A DNA stretch of 64,000 nt from Streptomyces aureoverticillatus (GCF_014649395.1 NZ_BMSY01000005.1:434001-498000); one strand, 5' to 3'; positions 8,037 through 16,543 are shown, counted from the first letter of the stretch. Numbers and translations are program-made. The notes: generated by a model not told the origin, from the sequence alone.

Positions 8037-9280
8037 CGGTCCGCTTCCGCCTTCCCCCGTACGTCCCGCGCGGCGCGCGGCACTCTCAGTTCCACTTCCG
8101 TGCCCTGGCCCGGCACCGAGATCAGCTCGGCCGTGCCCCCGATGTCCCGCAGCCGCCCCCGGATGGACAGCGCGACACCGAGCCGCCCCTCCCCCTCGGC
8201 CTGCGCGAGCCGCCCCTCCGGAATGCCGGGGCCGTCGTCGCGCACCGTCACGATGACGGCGTCCGGCTCGTCCTCGACCAGGATCCAGGCGCGCGCTTCC
8301 GCCCCGGCGTGCCTGCGGACATTGTCCAGGGCGGCGCCGACGGCGGCGGTGAGTTCCCGGGCCGCGCGCGGCGCGAGCGGCACCACGGCGCCGGGCTCCG
8401 ACAGGGTGACCAGCGAACCGGCGTACGGCGCGAGCAGGGCGCGCAGGTCGCACGTCGCGGTGCCGGTGAGGTCGTCGTCGGGGTCGTCGGGCTCCTCGAC
8501 GGCGCGCACGACGGCGCCCCGGGAGACGTCCTCCGAGGCGTACGAGGTGCGGACCAGGCCGCCGGCGACCAGGGTGCGCAGGGCGACCTCCTGCTCGCCC
8601 GCCATCCGGCCGAGCTCGGCCGCCTCGCCGCCGATGGCGGTGCCGCGGCGCTGCACCATGGCGAGGACCTGGAGCACGCTGTCGTGGATGTCGCGGGCGA
8701 GCCGCTCCCGCTCACGGGTCGCGGCCTCGATCTCCAGGGCGCGGGCGAGGGTGCGCTCCGAGGCGCGGGCCACCTCCACGACGTATCCGATGGCGATGGA
8801 GGCGATGCACACGAGCAGCACGTTGTGGACCGTGTCGCGGCTGAAGGCGCCGCGCTGCACCACGTTCGCGACGCCCACGAGCAGCGAGGCGAAGGCCGCC
8901 CAGCGCCAGCCGCCCTTGATCGCGAAGGCGAGCACGGACCCGGCCGTCCATATCGACGGCAGCGTCGGCCCGCCGTCGACGACCCGCCAGTGCTCGACCG
9001 CGACCGGCGTCAGCAGGATGCCGGTGAGCGCGACCGTGACGTCGACGGCGAGGAACCGCTTGGTGCAGCTCGCGGCGCCCGCGACCTTGGGGATGGTGGC
9101 GAGGGTCCAGGCGGCGAGCACCGCGTAGTAGGCGATGGCGAGCCAGGGGCGGGCGAACGCTTCGTACGCGGCCACGAAGAGGCCGATGGCGTACAGCATG
9201 GTCAGCACGCGGTACGCGGTCAGGGCACGCCAAAGCGGCTGCTCCACGGACATCCGCATGACTCTCTCGCGCTTGGCCAT
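8033..9280 (-). CDS. macS: Membrane sensor histidine kinase (probable MacS)
   Basis: A HisKA_3-type kinase of about 415 residues that would phosphorylate the adjacent regulator. The N-terminal half holds about five or six membrane segments, for example VLTMLYAIGLFVAAYEAF, VDVTVALTGILLTPVAV and VLLVCIASIAIGYVVEV. The phospho-acceptor His lies in ERLARDIHDSVLQVLAMV. The ATPase domain has the N-box AAVGAALDNVRRHAG and a G-box DDGPGIPEGRL. The start is placed at ATG 9280, preceded by GGGTGGG; a GTG three codons upstream at 9289 is possible. No extracytoplasmic sensor domain of note separates the helices, so the signal may be membrane-borne. Confidence 0.9.
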   Translation of the reverse strand: MAKRERVMRMSVEQPLWRALTAYRVLTMLYAIGLFVAAYEAFARPWLAIAYYAVLAAWTLATIPKVAGAASCTKRFLAVDVTVALTGILLTPVAVEHWRVVDGGPTLPSIWTAGSVLAFAIKGGWRWAAFASLLVGVANVVQRGAFSRDTVHNVLLVCIASIAIGYVVEVARASERTLARALEIEAATRERERLARDIHDSVLQVLAMVQRRGTAIGGEAAELGRMAGEQEVALRTLVAGGLVRTSYASEDVSRGAVVRAVEEPDDPDDDLTGTATCDLRALLAPYAGSLVTLSEPGAVVPLAPRAARELTAAVGAALDNVRRHAGAEARAWILVEDEPDAVIVTVRDDGPGIPEGRLAQAEGEGRLGVALSIRGRLRDIGGTAELISVPGQGTEVELRVPRAARDVRGKAEADR

Positions 9281-9330
9281 ACAACCCACCCCACAGGGCG
9301 CGCTCGTGCGCCCCTCTCACACCGACGCGG

Positions 9331-10215
9331 CTACGAGCCGGACCGTTCCCTGTCGGCCCGTCCGGCGCCCGCCGCGCCGTTCCGCTCGTCGTCGTCCGGT
9401 GTGCCGTCCGGGACGGAGCCGCCCTCGACCTGCTTCCTGGCAGCCGCCGCGGCCTGCTTGGCCGCGGCCTCCTTCTTCGCCGCCTCTTCCTTCTTCGCCG
9501 CCTCCTTGGCGGCTTCCTTCTCCGCCTTGGCCGCCTCGGTGAGCTGGCGCTTCGCGGCGGTCGCGTAGATGTCGACGTACTCCTGGCCGGAGAGCTTCAT
9601 GATTTCGTACATGACCTCGTCGGTCACCGCCCGCAGGACGAAACGGTCGTGCTCCATGCCCTGGTAGCGGCTGAAGTCCATGGGCTTGCCGATGCGGATG
9701 CCGGGCCGCATCAGCTTCGGCATCACCTTGCCGGGCGGCTGGATCTTCTCGGTGTCGATCATCGCCACCGGGATGACCGGTGCGCCGGTGGCGAGCGCCA
9801 CGCGCGCGAGGCCGCCGGGTTTACCGCGGTAGAGGCGGCCGTCGGGCGAACGCGTGCCCTCGGGATAGATGCCGAAGAGTTCGCCGCGCTCCAGGACGTC
9901 GATGCCGCTCTTGATGGCGGCCTCGCCCGCGCCGCGCGCCCCCGAACGGTCCACCGGAAGCTGGCCGACGCCCTTGAAGAAGGCGGCCGTCATGCGGCCC
10001 TTGATGCCGGGCGTCGTGAAGTACTCGGCCTTGGCGATGAAGGTGACCTTGCGGTCGAGGACCGCGGGCAGGAAGAAGGAGTCCGAGAAGGACAGGTGGT
10101 TGCTGGCCAGGATGGCGGGGCCCTCGGCGGGAATGTTCTCGACACCTTCCACCCAGGGCCTGAAGGCGAGCTTCAGGGGCCCTCCGATGGAAAGCTTCAT
10201 TGCGCCGTAGATCAA
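9331..10215 (-). CDS. 1-acyl-sn-glycerol-3-phosphate acyltransferase (PlsC-like)
   Basis: Transfers an acyl chain to lysophosphatidic acid in phospholipid synthesis at the inner face of the membrane. The 294-residue protein has the HX4D catalytic motif as NHLSFSD (His40, Asp45), the substrate-binding FGIYPEGTRSPDG and the VIPVAMIDT block. The last 70 residues are a Lys/Ala/Glu-rich low-complexity helix (KAEKEAAKEAAKKEEAAKKE), a frequent appendage in streptomycete members. The start is TTG at 10215 because AGGAGG sits eight bases upstream; the internal ATG at 10200 has no such site. It is divergent from an alpha/beta hydrolase gene. Confidence 0.93.
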   Translation of the reverse strand: MIYGAMKLSIGGPLKLAFRPWVEGVENIPAEGPAILASNHLSFSDSFFLPAVLDRKVTFIAKAEYFTTPGIKGRMTAAFFKGVGQLPVDRSGARGAGEAAIKSGIDVLERGELFGIYPEGTRSPDGRLYRGKPGGLARVALATGAPVIPVAMIDTEKIQPPGKVMPKLMRPGIRIGKPMDFSRYQGMEHDRFVLRAVTDEVMYEIMKLSGQEYVDIYATAAKRQLTEAAKAEKEAAKEAAKKEEAAKKEAAAKQAAAAARKQVEGGSVPDGTPDDDERNGAAGAGRADRERSGS

Positions 10216-10416
10216 ACCGAGTGCCTCCTGTGTCTGTGGATCAGACCATAACCCGAGCGGGGCCCGCCCTCCTTCCGGAGCCGGGCCGACGGCCCCCGCC
10301 GGGGGCGGTGCCCGCGGTGTCCGGGATGGGCGACGGCCCTGGTCGGTGTCAGTCCGGTCGCGTACGGTGAAGTACCTCCCGTACCCGTAGTACTCATCCC
10401 ACGAAGGAGACCGAAG

Positions 10417-11196
10417 GTGCCGGTCCTCCCTGGAGCCGAGCCGTACCGCCACGAGGGCGGCGAGGTCGGCGTCCTGCTGTGTCACGGCTTCACCGGATCC
10501 CCGCAGTCGCTGCGCCCCTGGGCGGAGCATCTGGCCGGGCACGGCCTGACGGTCTCGCTGCCGCTGCTGCCCGGTCACGGCACCCGCTGGCAGGACATGC
10601 AGGTCACGGGCTGGCAGGACTGGTACGCGGAGGTGGACCGCGAGCTGCGCGCGCTGACCGAGCGCTGCACGGAGGTGTTCGTCTTCGGCCTCTCCATGGG
10701 CGGCGCGCTCGCGCTGCGGCTCGCGGCCCGGCACGGCGACGCGGTGCGCGGCGTGGTCGTCGTCAACCCGGCGAACAAGATGCACGACCGGGCGGCCCCC
10801 GCCCTGCCGGTGGCCCGCTTCCTGGTGCCCTCCACCAAGGGCATCGTGAGCGACATCGCCAAGCCGGGCTCGGTCGAGATCGGGTACGACCGGGTGCCGC
10901 TGCACGCCGCGCACTCGCTGCGGCAGTTCTTCCGCCTCGTGGACGGCGAGCTGCCGCAGGTCACCCAGCCGCTCCTGGTCCTGCACAGCCCGCAGGACCA
11001 TGTGGTGCCGCCCGCCGACTCCGCCCGCGTGCTCAGCCGGGTGTCGTCCACGGACGTCACGGAGATCCTGCTGGAACAGAGCTACCACGTCGCGACGTTG
11101 GACCACGACGCGGACCGGATCTTCGAGGAGAGCCTCTCGTTCATCGGCCGGCTCGCCCCCAGCGCAGGCAAGGAAGGGACGACCACCGGTGGCTGA
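10417..11196 (+). CDS. Alpha/beta hydrolase, carboxylesterase or monoacylglycerol-lipase type
   Basis: A 259-residue serine hydrolase. The oxyanion motif CHGFTG (residues 22-27) is followed by the nucleophile elbow GLSMG with Ser93, acid Asp194 in HSPQDHVV and His224 in SYHVATLD. The fold and length match the Est30-like carboxylesterase family. GTG at 10417 follows GAAGGAGA. It overlaps the next gene by eight bases, so the two form an operon. Divergence from a lysophosphatidate acyltransferase suggests lipid turnover, but the substrate is not determined. Confidence 0.9.
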   Translation: MPVLPGAEPYRHEGGEVGVLLCHGFTGSPQSLRPWAEHLAGHGLTVSLPLLPGHGTRWQDMQVTGWQDWYAEVDRELRALTERCTEVFVFGLSMGGALALRLAARHGDAVRGVVVVNPANKMHDRAAPALPVARFLVPSTKGIVSDIAKPGSVEIGYDRVPLHAAHSLRQFFRLVDGELPQVTQPLLVLHSPQDHVVPPADSARVLSRVSSTDVTEILLEQSYHVATLDHDADRIFEESLSFIGRLAPSAGKEGTTTGG

Positions 11197-11872
11197 GCAG
11201 CAGGACAAGTCGGAGCCCGACCGCGAGGAGTCGCGCGAGGACGGCACCCCGGAGCCGGCGGAGCAGGCCGTTCCGATCGACGAGGACGCCGCGTGGCGCG
11301 CGATCGTCGCCGGGTACGGCGAGGAGCCCGCGGACCCGCCGGGCGCCAAGCCGTTCAAGTCCGTCGAGGACCTGGCGCTGCTCGAGACGGAGACCAACGG
11401 CCCGGCCGACGGCGACGCGGGCGACACCCTGACGGACGGCGACACCCTGACGGACAAGGGCGGCAAGGCCGGCCGCGACGGCAAGGCGTCCGACGGCGAC
11501 GCCCCGGGCTCCCCGGCGAAGCCGCTCGGCAGCTCGGTGTCCTTCGCGCCGGGCGTGGCCGGCGGGGGCCCGCGTGACTACAGCGCGCCCGAGGCCTCCG
11601 AGGACGACTTCGACGCGGACGACGAGGGCCACTTCGTGCCGCCCGAGCCGCCGCCGCTGCCGGAGGGCGACGTCACGGCGAAGTTCGCCTGGCTCGCCGT
11701 CATCGGCGGTCCGGTGCTGCTGTTGCTCGCGGTGCTGCTCGGCTGGCAGATGACGTGGTGGCTGACGACGCTCGGCATCGGCGGCTTCCTCGGCGGCTTC
11801 GCCACGTTGGTCGTCCGCATGAAGGCGGGCGACGAGGAGGACGACGATCCTGGGCGCGGGGCCGTCGTCTGA
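11189..11872 (+). CDS. Small membrane protein of unknown function
   Basis: A 227-residue protein not recognised as a named family. The first 170 residues are acidic, Gly/Asp/Pro-rich and probably disordered, with a short internal duplication (DTLTDGDTLTD). Two membrane helices follow near the C-terminus: FAWLAVIGGPVLLLLAVLLGW and a second around TTLGIGGFLGGFATLVV, joined by a short WQMTWW turn. The tail is acidic and ends GRGAVV. GTG at 11189 overlaps the hydrolase stop by eight bases, which supports translational coupling. Gly/Pro use fits a cytoplasmic disordered domain anchored in the membrane. Confidence 0.8.
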   Translation: MAEQQDKSEPDREESREDGTPEPAEQAVPIDEDAAWRAIVAGYGEEPADPPGAKPFKSVEDLALLETETNGPADGDAGDTLTDGDTLTDKGGKAGRDGKASDGDAPGSPAKPLGSSVSFAPGVAGGGPRDYSAPEASEDDFDADDEGHFVPPEPPPLPEGDVTAKFAWLAVIGGPVLLLLAVLLGWQMTWWLTTLGIGGFLGGFATLVVRMKAGDEEDDDPGRGAVV

Positions 11873-11906
11873 ACCCCGGCCGGGGTTGCCGCAGATCGCG
11901 CTGCGC

Positions 11907-11968
11907 GCTCGTCCTCAAACTCCCCCAAGCTCTTCATGAGCAGGGAGGGACCCCCTCGACGGGCTTGA
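11907..11968. repeat. Nested interspersed repeats (family A inside family B)
   Basis: The family B word CTCGTCCTCAAAC starts at 11908 and its remainder GACGGGCTTGA ends at 11968. Between them lies a family A element (CCCCCAAGCTC, then GAGCAGGGAGGGACCCCC) in place of the usual few B bases. Intact B copies are at 12794, 19701 and 22332. The nest also supplies the C-terminal codons and the stop of the EEP-family gene on the minus strand. Confidence 0.75.
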
Positions 11969-12724
11969 GATCGGCACCCTGAGCGCTGCCAGCACCGGCA
12001 AGTGGTCCGTCGCCGCCCGCAGGTCGTCGCCGGCCACGCCCGGGTGGTCCAACGGGACGCCGCAGCCCAGGACTTGGATGCCCTCCGTGGCGAAGACGCC
12101 GTCGATGCGCTGGTGCGGGTCGGTCGGGGTCGAGGTGTACTCGCCGCCCCAGGGCGCGGTGGCCCAGCAGTCCTGAAGTCCGGCGGCGAGGCGGCGGAAC
12201 GTACGCCCGTCGGGGCGGTCGTTGAGGTCGCCGCCCGCGACCGCGTGCGGCACGCCCATCGCGGCGAGCCGGTCGAGCAGCATCCCGCCCTGCTCGTACC
12301 GCTCCTTGCTCTGCAGGCTCAAGTGGCAGCTCAGTACGCCGAGCCGGGCACCGCCGAAGCGCACCACCGCCGTCGCGAAGCCGCGCCGGTGCTGCCCCGG
12401 CGTCAGCGGGAGCAGCACGTCCTCGGTGCGCTCGACGGTGGCCCGGAGCGAACACAGCAGCGCGGGCCCGGCCGCCGTGCCGCCGCCGGAGAGCACCACC
12501 AGGTCACTGGCGCGCGCGAGCCGCGCGAGCTTCTTGCGCCACCGGAAGAACCGGGGCGCTTCCTGTACGAGGACGAGGTCGGGCGCGCACGCCGCGATGA
12601 CGCGGGCGAGCGCGTCGGTGTCGTCGCGCATGGAGCGGATGTTGTAACTGAGCACCCGCACGACGGCCGAACCGTCCGGTTCGGTGCGGGAGTTGGGCAG
12701 CGTACGCGTCGGTTCGGTCGACAT
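11915..12724 (-). CDS. Endonuclease/exonuclease/phosphatase (EEP) family protein
   Basis: A 269-residue soluble enzyme of the DNase I-like fold, acting on a phosphoester. Family motifs in order are VLSYNIRSMRDD (metal-ligand Asn), LVLVQEAP (metal-ligand Glu), VAGGDLNDRP and the terminal ATDHLPVLAALR with the catalytic Asp-His pair. The natural end of the fold is near that last motif. The final 17 residues, SSPSRGSLPAHEELGGV, are read from an interspersed repeat that also supplies the stop codon, so the tail is probably acquired. The start is placed at ATG 12724; a TTG at 12733 is possible. The substrate is unknown. Confidence 0.88.
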   Translation of the reverse strand: MSTEPTRTLPNSRTEPDGSAVVRVLSYNIRSMRDDTDALARVIAACAPDLVLVQEAPRFFRWRKKLARLARASDLVVLSGGGTAAGPALLCSLRATVERTEDVLLPLTPGQHRRGFATAVVRFGGARLGVLSCHLSLQSKERYEQGGMLLDRLAAMGVPHAVAGGDLNDRPDGRTFRRLAAGLQDCWATAPWGGEYTSTPTDPHQRIDGVFATEGIQVLGCGVPLDHPGVAGDDLRAATDHLPVLAALRVPISSPSRGSLPAHEELGGV

Positions 12725-12793
12725 GGCGATCAAGATACGTCAGACACGCACGACGTATGTACGGCCACGCCATTCGCCGGACGGGCAAGTACT

Positions 12794-12818
12794 AGCCCGT
12801 CCGGCGTTTGAGGACGAG
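12794..12818. repeat. Interspersed repeat family B copy
   Basis: AGCCCGTCCGGCGTTTGAGG followed by ACGAG, the inverted form of the element found at 19701-19725. It sits in the 130-base gap between glkA and the EEP gene. This word is abundant between genes in Streptomyces chromosomes. Confidence 0.8.
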
Positions 12819-12854
12819 CCGCGAAGCGGCGACAGACGGCGCCCCACGCGGGGG

Positions 12855-13808
12855 TCACATCACAGGGTCGGGCTCCCGAGCCAGATCGGCCGCACCCACA
12901 AGGCCCGCCTGGTTGCCGAGCCGCGCCGCGAGAACCTCCGCCTGGGGACGCCACTGCGCCCCGACGAGCCACCGCTTGAAGGACTTACGGATCGGGTCCA
13001 ACACGAGCTCCCCCTCGTCGGAGAGGCCGCCGCCGATGATGAACGCCGACGGGTCGAAGAGCGACGCCAGGTCGGCGAGGCCCGCACCGACCCAGCGGGC
13101 CAGCTCGCGATAGGAGTCCACGGCCACCAGGTCACCCTGACGGGCGGCCATGGAGATGTGCTTGCCCTCGATGCCGTCCGGGGTGCCGTCGCCCAGCGAC
13201 AGGAGATACTCGGCGTTCTCCGGGGCGGCGTTGGCCCGCTGGCGCGCGTACCGCACGAGGGCGCGGCCCGACGCGTACTGCTCCCAGCAGCCCTGGCTGC
13301 CGCAGCCGCACAGCAGGCCGTCCGGCACCATCCGGATGTGGCCGAACTCGGCGGCGACGCCGAAGTGGCCGCGGCGCAGCTTGTTGCCGATGATGATGCC
13401 GCCGCCGAGGCCGGTGCCGAGCGTGATGCAGATGGCGTTGCGGTGGCCCTTGCCGCCACCGAACTTGTACTCGCCCCAGGCGGCCGCGTTGGCGTCGTTC
13501 TCGACGACGACCGGCAGGCTGACGCGCGCCTCGACCTCGTCCTTGAGCGGCTCCTGCCGCCAGTCGATGTTCGGTGCGAAGTAGACCGTGGAGCGCTGCC
13601 GGTTGACGTACCCGGCGGCGCCGATGCCGACGCCGACGATCTCGTGCCCGGCCCGTGCCCCCTCCACCGCGGAGGCGATCGCGTCGACGATGGCCTCGGA
13701 GGTGCCCGGAGTGGGCACCTTGAACGTCGACAGGATGTGACCGTCCTCGTCGACCACTCCGGCCGCGATCTTCGTGCCGCCGATGTCGACGCCGATGGTG
13801 AGTCCCAT
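12855..13808 (-). CDS. glkA: ROK-family glucokinase
   Basis: Phosphorylates glucose with ATP and, in Streptomyces, is needed for carbon catabolite repression. At 317 residues it has the length of Streptomyces coelicolor GlkA. It shows the phosphate loop VDIGGTKIAAGVV, the VENDANAAAWGEY catalytic region, the ATP-binding LGTGLGGGIIIGNKL, and the ROK zinc signature CGCGSQGCWEQYASG. ATG at 13808 begins MGLTIGVDIGG. The gene of the 182-residue protein upstream is on the same strand with a 52-base gap, the same pairing seen at the classical glkA locus. Confidence 0.98.
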   Translation of the reverse strand: MGLTIGVDIGGTKIAAGVVDEDGHILSTFKVPTPGTSEAIVDAIASAVEGARAGHEIVGVGIGAAGYVNRQRSTVYFAPNIDWRQEPLKDEVEARVSLPVVVENDANAAAWGEYKFGGGKGHRNAICITLGTGLGGGIIIGNKLRRGHFGVAAEFGHIRMVPDGLLCGCGSQGCWEQYASGRALVRYARQRANAAPENAEYLLSLGDGTPDGIEGKHISMAARQGDLVAVDSYRELARWVGAGLADLASLFDPSAFIIGGGLSDEGELVLDPIRKSFKRWLVGAQWRPQAEVLAARLGNQAGLVGAADLAREPDPVM

Positions 13809-13860
13809 GAATCCCTCAGTTCGATCGAGCCCCGCTACGGCCCACCGTACCCGAGGGGGG

Positions 13861-14409
13861 TCAGTCCAGATCGATGTGTTCCACCGGTCCGGGGCCCTCG
13901 TCACGGCGATCCGGGCCGCTCGGAGGGGTGGGGCCGGCGTCGCCGCGCGTCCAGCGGCTCTCCTGACCGGTGACCGCGCTGCGGTAGGCGGCGAGCAGTT
14001 CGGCGCCGGCCGCGGCGAGGTGGTCGAAGACGTCGGGGTTGCGCTCGATGACGGGCTCCACGGCGGCCTTCGCCTGCCGGACGACCTGCTGCACGGTCTC
14101 CTGCACGGCCCCCTGGGCGACCGCGCCGAGCAGCGGCGACTGGAGCCCCGACAGCTTGTCGGAGACGGCGTCGACGAGCTTGCGCAGCTCCTCCGCGGCG
14201 GAGCCGGGCGGCGGCCCGTACTGCGCGCGGCGGCGGGCCTTCTCCGCCGCGAGGTCCTCGGCGCAGGCCGTGGCCCACGCGTCGGCGTCGGCGGCGGGTT
14301 CGGGGCGGGGCGCTTCCGTGGCGGGGCTGGGCGCTTCCGTGTCGGGGCGGCCGCTGCCCTGCTCGGGGCGCTCCGGCTCGGACGCGTCGCGCTCGGTGGC
14401 ATCGCTCAT
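13861..14409 (-). CDS. DUF5304-type protein, partner gene upstream of glkA
   Basis: A 182-residue soluble protein of unknown biochemical role. Residues 1-45 are Pro/Glu-rich and disordered. The central part (about 48-145) is a predicted helical bundle: AWATACAEDLAAEKARRR, EELRKLVDAVSDKLSGL and VQETVQQVVRQAKAAVEPVI. The tail is Gly/Pro-rich and acidic. By position and character it corresponds to the small gene just upstream of glkA in Streptomyces coelicolor (SCO2127), reported to restore 2-deoxyglucose sensitivity in glkA mutants. That equivalence is from memory. Co-orientation and the short gap suggest co-transcription with glkA. Confidence 0.85.
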   Translation of the reverse strand: MSDATERDASEPERPEQGSGRPDTEAPSPATEAPRPEPAADADAWATACAEDLAAEKARRRAQYGPPPGSAAEELRKLVDAVSDKLSGLQSPLLGAVAQGAVQETVQQVVRQAKAAVEPVIERNPDVFDHLAAAGAELLAAYRSAVTGQESRWTRGDAGPTPPSGPDRRDEGPGPVEHIDLD

Positions 14410-14571
14410 GTCGGGCTGACTCCTGCGCAGGGCCGATGAATTCGTACTCTCGACGTTACCCGAATGGCGGCAGTACGTTCACCGGGTCCGGCCATGCGTT
14501 CGGCGCGGGCGGGGGCCGCGGTCCCAGGAGATTCGGCGGCGCGGCGGTCCAGCGGCTCTGGGGCCCGCGGC

Positions 14572-15744
14572 TCAGTGGCTCTGGGGCCAGAGGTCCGGGT
14601 CCGGGGTGAAGCGGATCCGCAGGGTGCCCTCGCGCAGGCCCGCGCCCGAGACGGCGCAGCGGCGCAGCGCGGAGGGCAGCGAAACGATCCGCCGGAACGG
14701 CCCCGCGGTGATGACCAGTTCGTCGCCGCGCCGGATCAGCTCCAGGTCCTCGCGTACGACGCCGGGCAGCGGGACGGACCAGATCAGCAGGGAGTCCGTG
14801 GCGAGCGCGTCGGTGACGGGCCAGTCGACGGGGTCCGGCGCCGGTCCCGGGCCGGGCACGCGGAGGGCGGCGAGGTCGTCGGCGCCGCGGGGGTCCTGGC
14901 CGCGGTGGGTGACCTCGTGGGTGCGGTACGTCTGCGTCCACTCGCCGAGCGTCTTGTCCTGCTGGGCGCGCAGGGCGGCGAGCCAGGGGGTGTCGTCGTG
15001 GGGCGTCGGCAGGACGCGGTTGGCGACGACCGCGTCGAGGGCGAGGCCGCCCAGGGCGAGGCCGGTGGCGGTGCGGGCGACGGCTTCGGCCCCGGCCGGG
15101 CCGGGCTCGGCGACCAGGCGGACGCTGGTGTCCGGCGCCTCGATCACGGCCTGCGCGGCGGCGAGCCGCTCGTCCCAGCGGGCGGCGGCCTCGTACAGCG
15201 ATCCCGCCGGTACGGGGACGCCCGCGAGGCGGCCGAGGACGGGGCGCAGGGCGCGGGCCGCCCGGCGCTCCGGGGGCAGCAGGCGGCGCAGGTAGCGGCG
15301 GAGTTGTCCGGGGAGGGCGAGCAGGGCGAGGGCGCGGGGGGCCGCGGGGAGGTCGACGACGACGGTGTCGTACGTCTTCGTGTGTGCCGCCGCGCTCAGG
15401 GCGCCGAGGAGGGCGAGGTCCTCGGCGCCCGGCAGCGGGGTGAGTTCCTCGTCGTCGAGGCGGTCGGCGCCCAGCAGGTCGAGGGCCGGGCGGGCGTGCT
15501 CCTGGAGGGCGAGGAGGCCAGCGCGGAAGCCGGTGTCCGGGTCCGGGCGCAGGGCGGTCAGGCCCGGCTCCACGGGTTCTGGCCGGGGGCCCGTGGGGGT
15601 GCCGAGGGCGGCGCCCAGGGTGTCGGAGCGGTCCGCGGAGATCACCAGGGTGCGGGTGCCCTCGCGGGCGGCGGTGAGGGCGGCGGCCGCCGCGAGGGTG
15701 GTGCGGCCGGCGCCGCCGGGGCCCGTGACGAAGAGGGTGCGCAT
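14572..15744 (-). CDS. ArsA-like anion-transporting ATPase (SIMIBI P-loop)
   Basis: A 390-residue ATPase that starts directly with the deviant Walker A of the ArsA/MinD class, MRTLFVTGPGGAGRTTLAAA, followed by LVISADRSDTLGAALG (switch I-like Asp) and YDTVVVDLPAAPRALALLALP (Walker B). A long helical middle and a beta-rich end, with RRGDELVITAGPFRRIVSLP, resemble the alpha-crystallin-like domain of actinobacterial ArsA homologues. No arsenic genes are near, so arsenite transport is unlikely. A related ATPase lies next to an SRPBCC gene in mycobacteria (Rv2184c-Rv2185c), the same order as here. Confidence 0.85.
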   Translation of the reverse strand: MRTLFVTGPGGAGRTTLAAAAALTAAREGTRTLVISADRSDTLGAALGTPTGPRPEPVEPGLTALRPDPDTGFRAGLLALQEHARPALDLLGADRLDDEELTPLPGAEDLALLGALSAAAHTKTYDTVVVDLPAAPRALALLALPGQLRRYLRRLLPPERRAARALRPVLGRLAGVPVPAGSLYEAAARWDERLAAAQAVIEAPDTSVRLVAEPGPAGAEAVARTATGLALGGLALDAVVANRVLPTPHDDTPWLAALRAQQDKTLGEWTQTYRTHEVTHRGQDPRGADDLAALRVPGPGPAPDPVDWPVTDALATDSLLIWSVPLPGVVREDLELIRRGDELVITAGPFRRIVSLPSALRRCAVSGAGLREGTLRIRFTPDPDLWPQSH

Positions 15745-15857
15745 GCGGGCCGACTCTACGTTGGGGGCGGGTGCGTGGTCCTGGTCGGGCTGACGGCGGC
15801 CGTCGGCCCGGGGGCCCTCCGCCCACATGACGGCCCCGTCGGACTGGGCTGTGCCCA

Positions 15858-15900
15858 CCCTTCCCCAAGCTCTCGGCTTCGCTCGAGCAGGGGAGGCCCC
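15858..15900. repeat. Interspersed repeat family A, intergenic copy
   Basis: Contains TTCCCCAAGCTCTC, GCTTCG and CTCGAGCAGGGGAGGCCCC. The ends are complementary (CCCC..GAGC/GCTC..GGGG), so it can fold into an imperfect hairpin. It is the reverse complement of the copy inside trpEG at 4334-4378. Confidence 0.85.
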
Positions 15901-15917
15901 ACTCGCCGTGCGGAACG

Positions 15918-16086
15918 CCTGCCCACAGCAGGAGCGGAAGCCGGGGCGGGCGGCCCAGCTGCCCGCAGCAGGGAACGGCGGCTGACCGGCGGAACGCCTG
16001 CCCACAGCGGGGAGCCGGAGCGACCGGCTGAGCACAGCGGGGGCAGGGGCGGGCGACCGGTGGGCCTGCTGCCCTCAGCGGGAGCG
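15918..16086. repeat. Degenerate tandem array of a 20-base unit
   Basis: Five related words occur at 15918, 15957, 15998, 16027 and 16066, each with a CTGCC-like start, CACAGC or CGCAGC core and a GGGAGCGG-like end. Spacing is 29 to 41 bases. The array lies just downstream of the SRPBCC gene stop at 16100. Confidence 0.6.
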
Positions 16087-16099
16087 GGGAACCCCCGGT

Positions 16100-16543
16100 T
16101 CAGGCCTTGGGGTCGGACTCGACTCGCTTCTTCAGGCCTGCCAGCGCGCGGTCGATGATGACCTTTTCCGCCTTGCGCTTGATCATGCCGAGCATGGGGA
16201 TCTTGACGTCGACCGTGAGCTGGTAGGTGACCTCGGTGCCGGTGCCGGACGGCTTCAGGAGGTAGGAGCCGTCCAGGGAGCGCAGCATCTGGGACTTGAC
16301 GAGGGTCCAGGACACCTCGTTCTCGCCGCCCCAGGTGTACGCGAGCGTCTGGTCGTCCTTGATCGCCCCGGCGTCCATGACGAGCCGGACCTGTTCGGCG
16401 CGGCCGGAGTCGTCGGTCGCGAGGACCTCGGCCTCCTTGACCTCGCCGGTCCACTCCGGATAGCGGGCGAAGTCGGCGATCACGCCCATGACGTCGGCCG
16501 GTGCCGCCTCGATCGTGATGCTCGAGCTGGTGTATTCCGCCAT
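16100..16543 (-). CDS. SRPBCC / polyketide cyclase-type lipid-binding protein
   Basis: A 147-residue single-domain START-like protein. The opening MAEYTSSSITIEAAPADVMGVI, the DFARYPEWTGEVKEAEVL segment and the C-terminal helix with KRKAEKVIIDRALAGLKKRVES are typical of the coenzyme Q-binding/polyketide cyclase family. A similar protein (Rv2185c) follows an ArsA-like ATPase in mycobacteria. ATG at 16543 is preceded by GGAGG. It probably binds a hydrophobic ligand; no enzymatic residues are evident. Confidence 0.88.
   Translation of the reverse strand: MAEYTSSSITIEAAPADVMGVIADFARYPEWTGEVKEAEVLATDDSGRAEQVRLVMDAGAIKDDQTLAYTWGGENEVSWTLVKSQMLRSLDGSYLLKPSGTGTEVTYQLTVDVKIPMLGMIKRKAEKVIIDRALAGLKKRVESDPKA

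Larger units (their letters stand above)
15745..16099. other. 355-base intergenic stretch with repeats
   Basis: No gene is seen. A family A interspersed repeat occupies 15858-15900. From about 15918 to 16086 there are five degenerate copies of a 20-base unit of the type CTGCCCACAGCRGGGAGCGG. The promoter of the ArsA-like gene must lie in the left part, near 15745-15850, but no clear hexamers were picked. Confidence 0.7.

Noticed and set aside
9331..11484. A 717-codon minus-strand frame running through the hydrolase and small membrane protein genes
   Set aside because: Only the part from 10215 down encodes a recognisable acyltransferase; the rest is the antisense shadow of two plus-strand genes with clear motifs and ribosome sites.
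14572..15744. Arsenite efflux ATPase
   Set aside because: The ATPase is ArsA-like, but no arsB, arsC, arsR or arsD is nearby and the Cys residues of arsenite-binding ArsA are absent.
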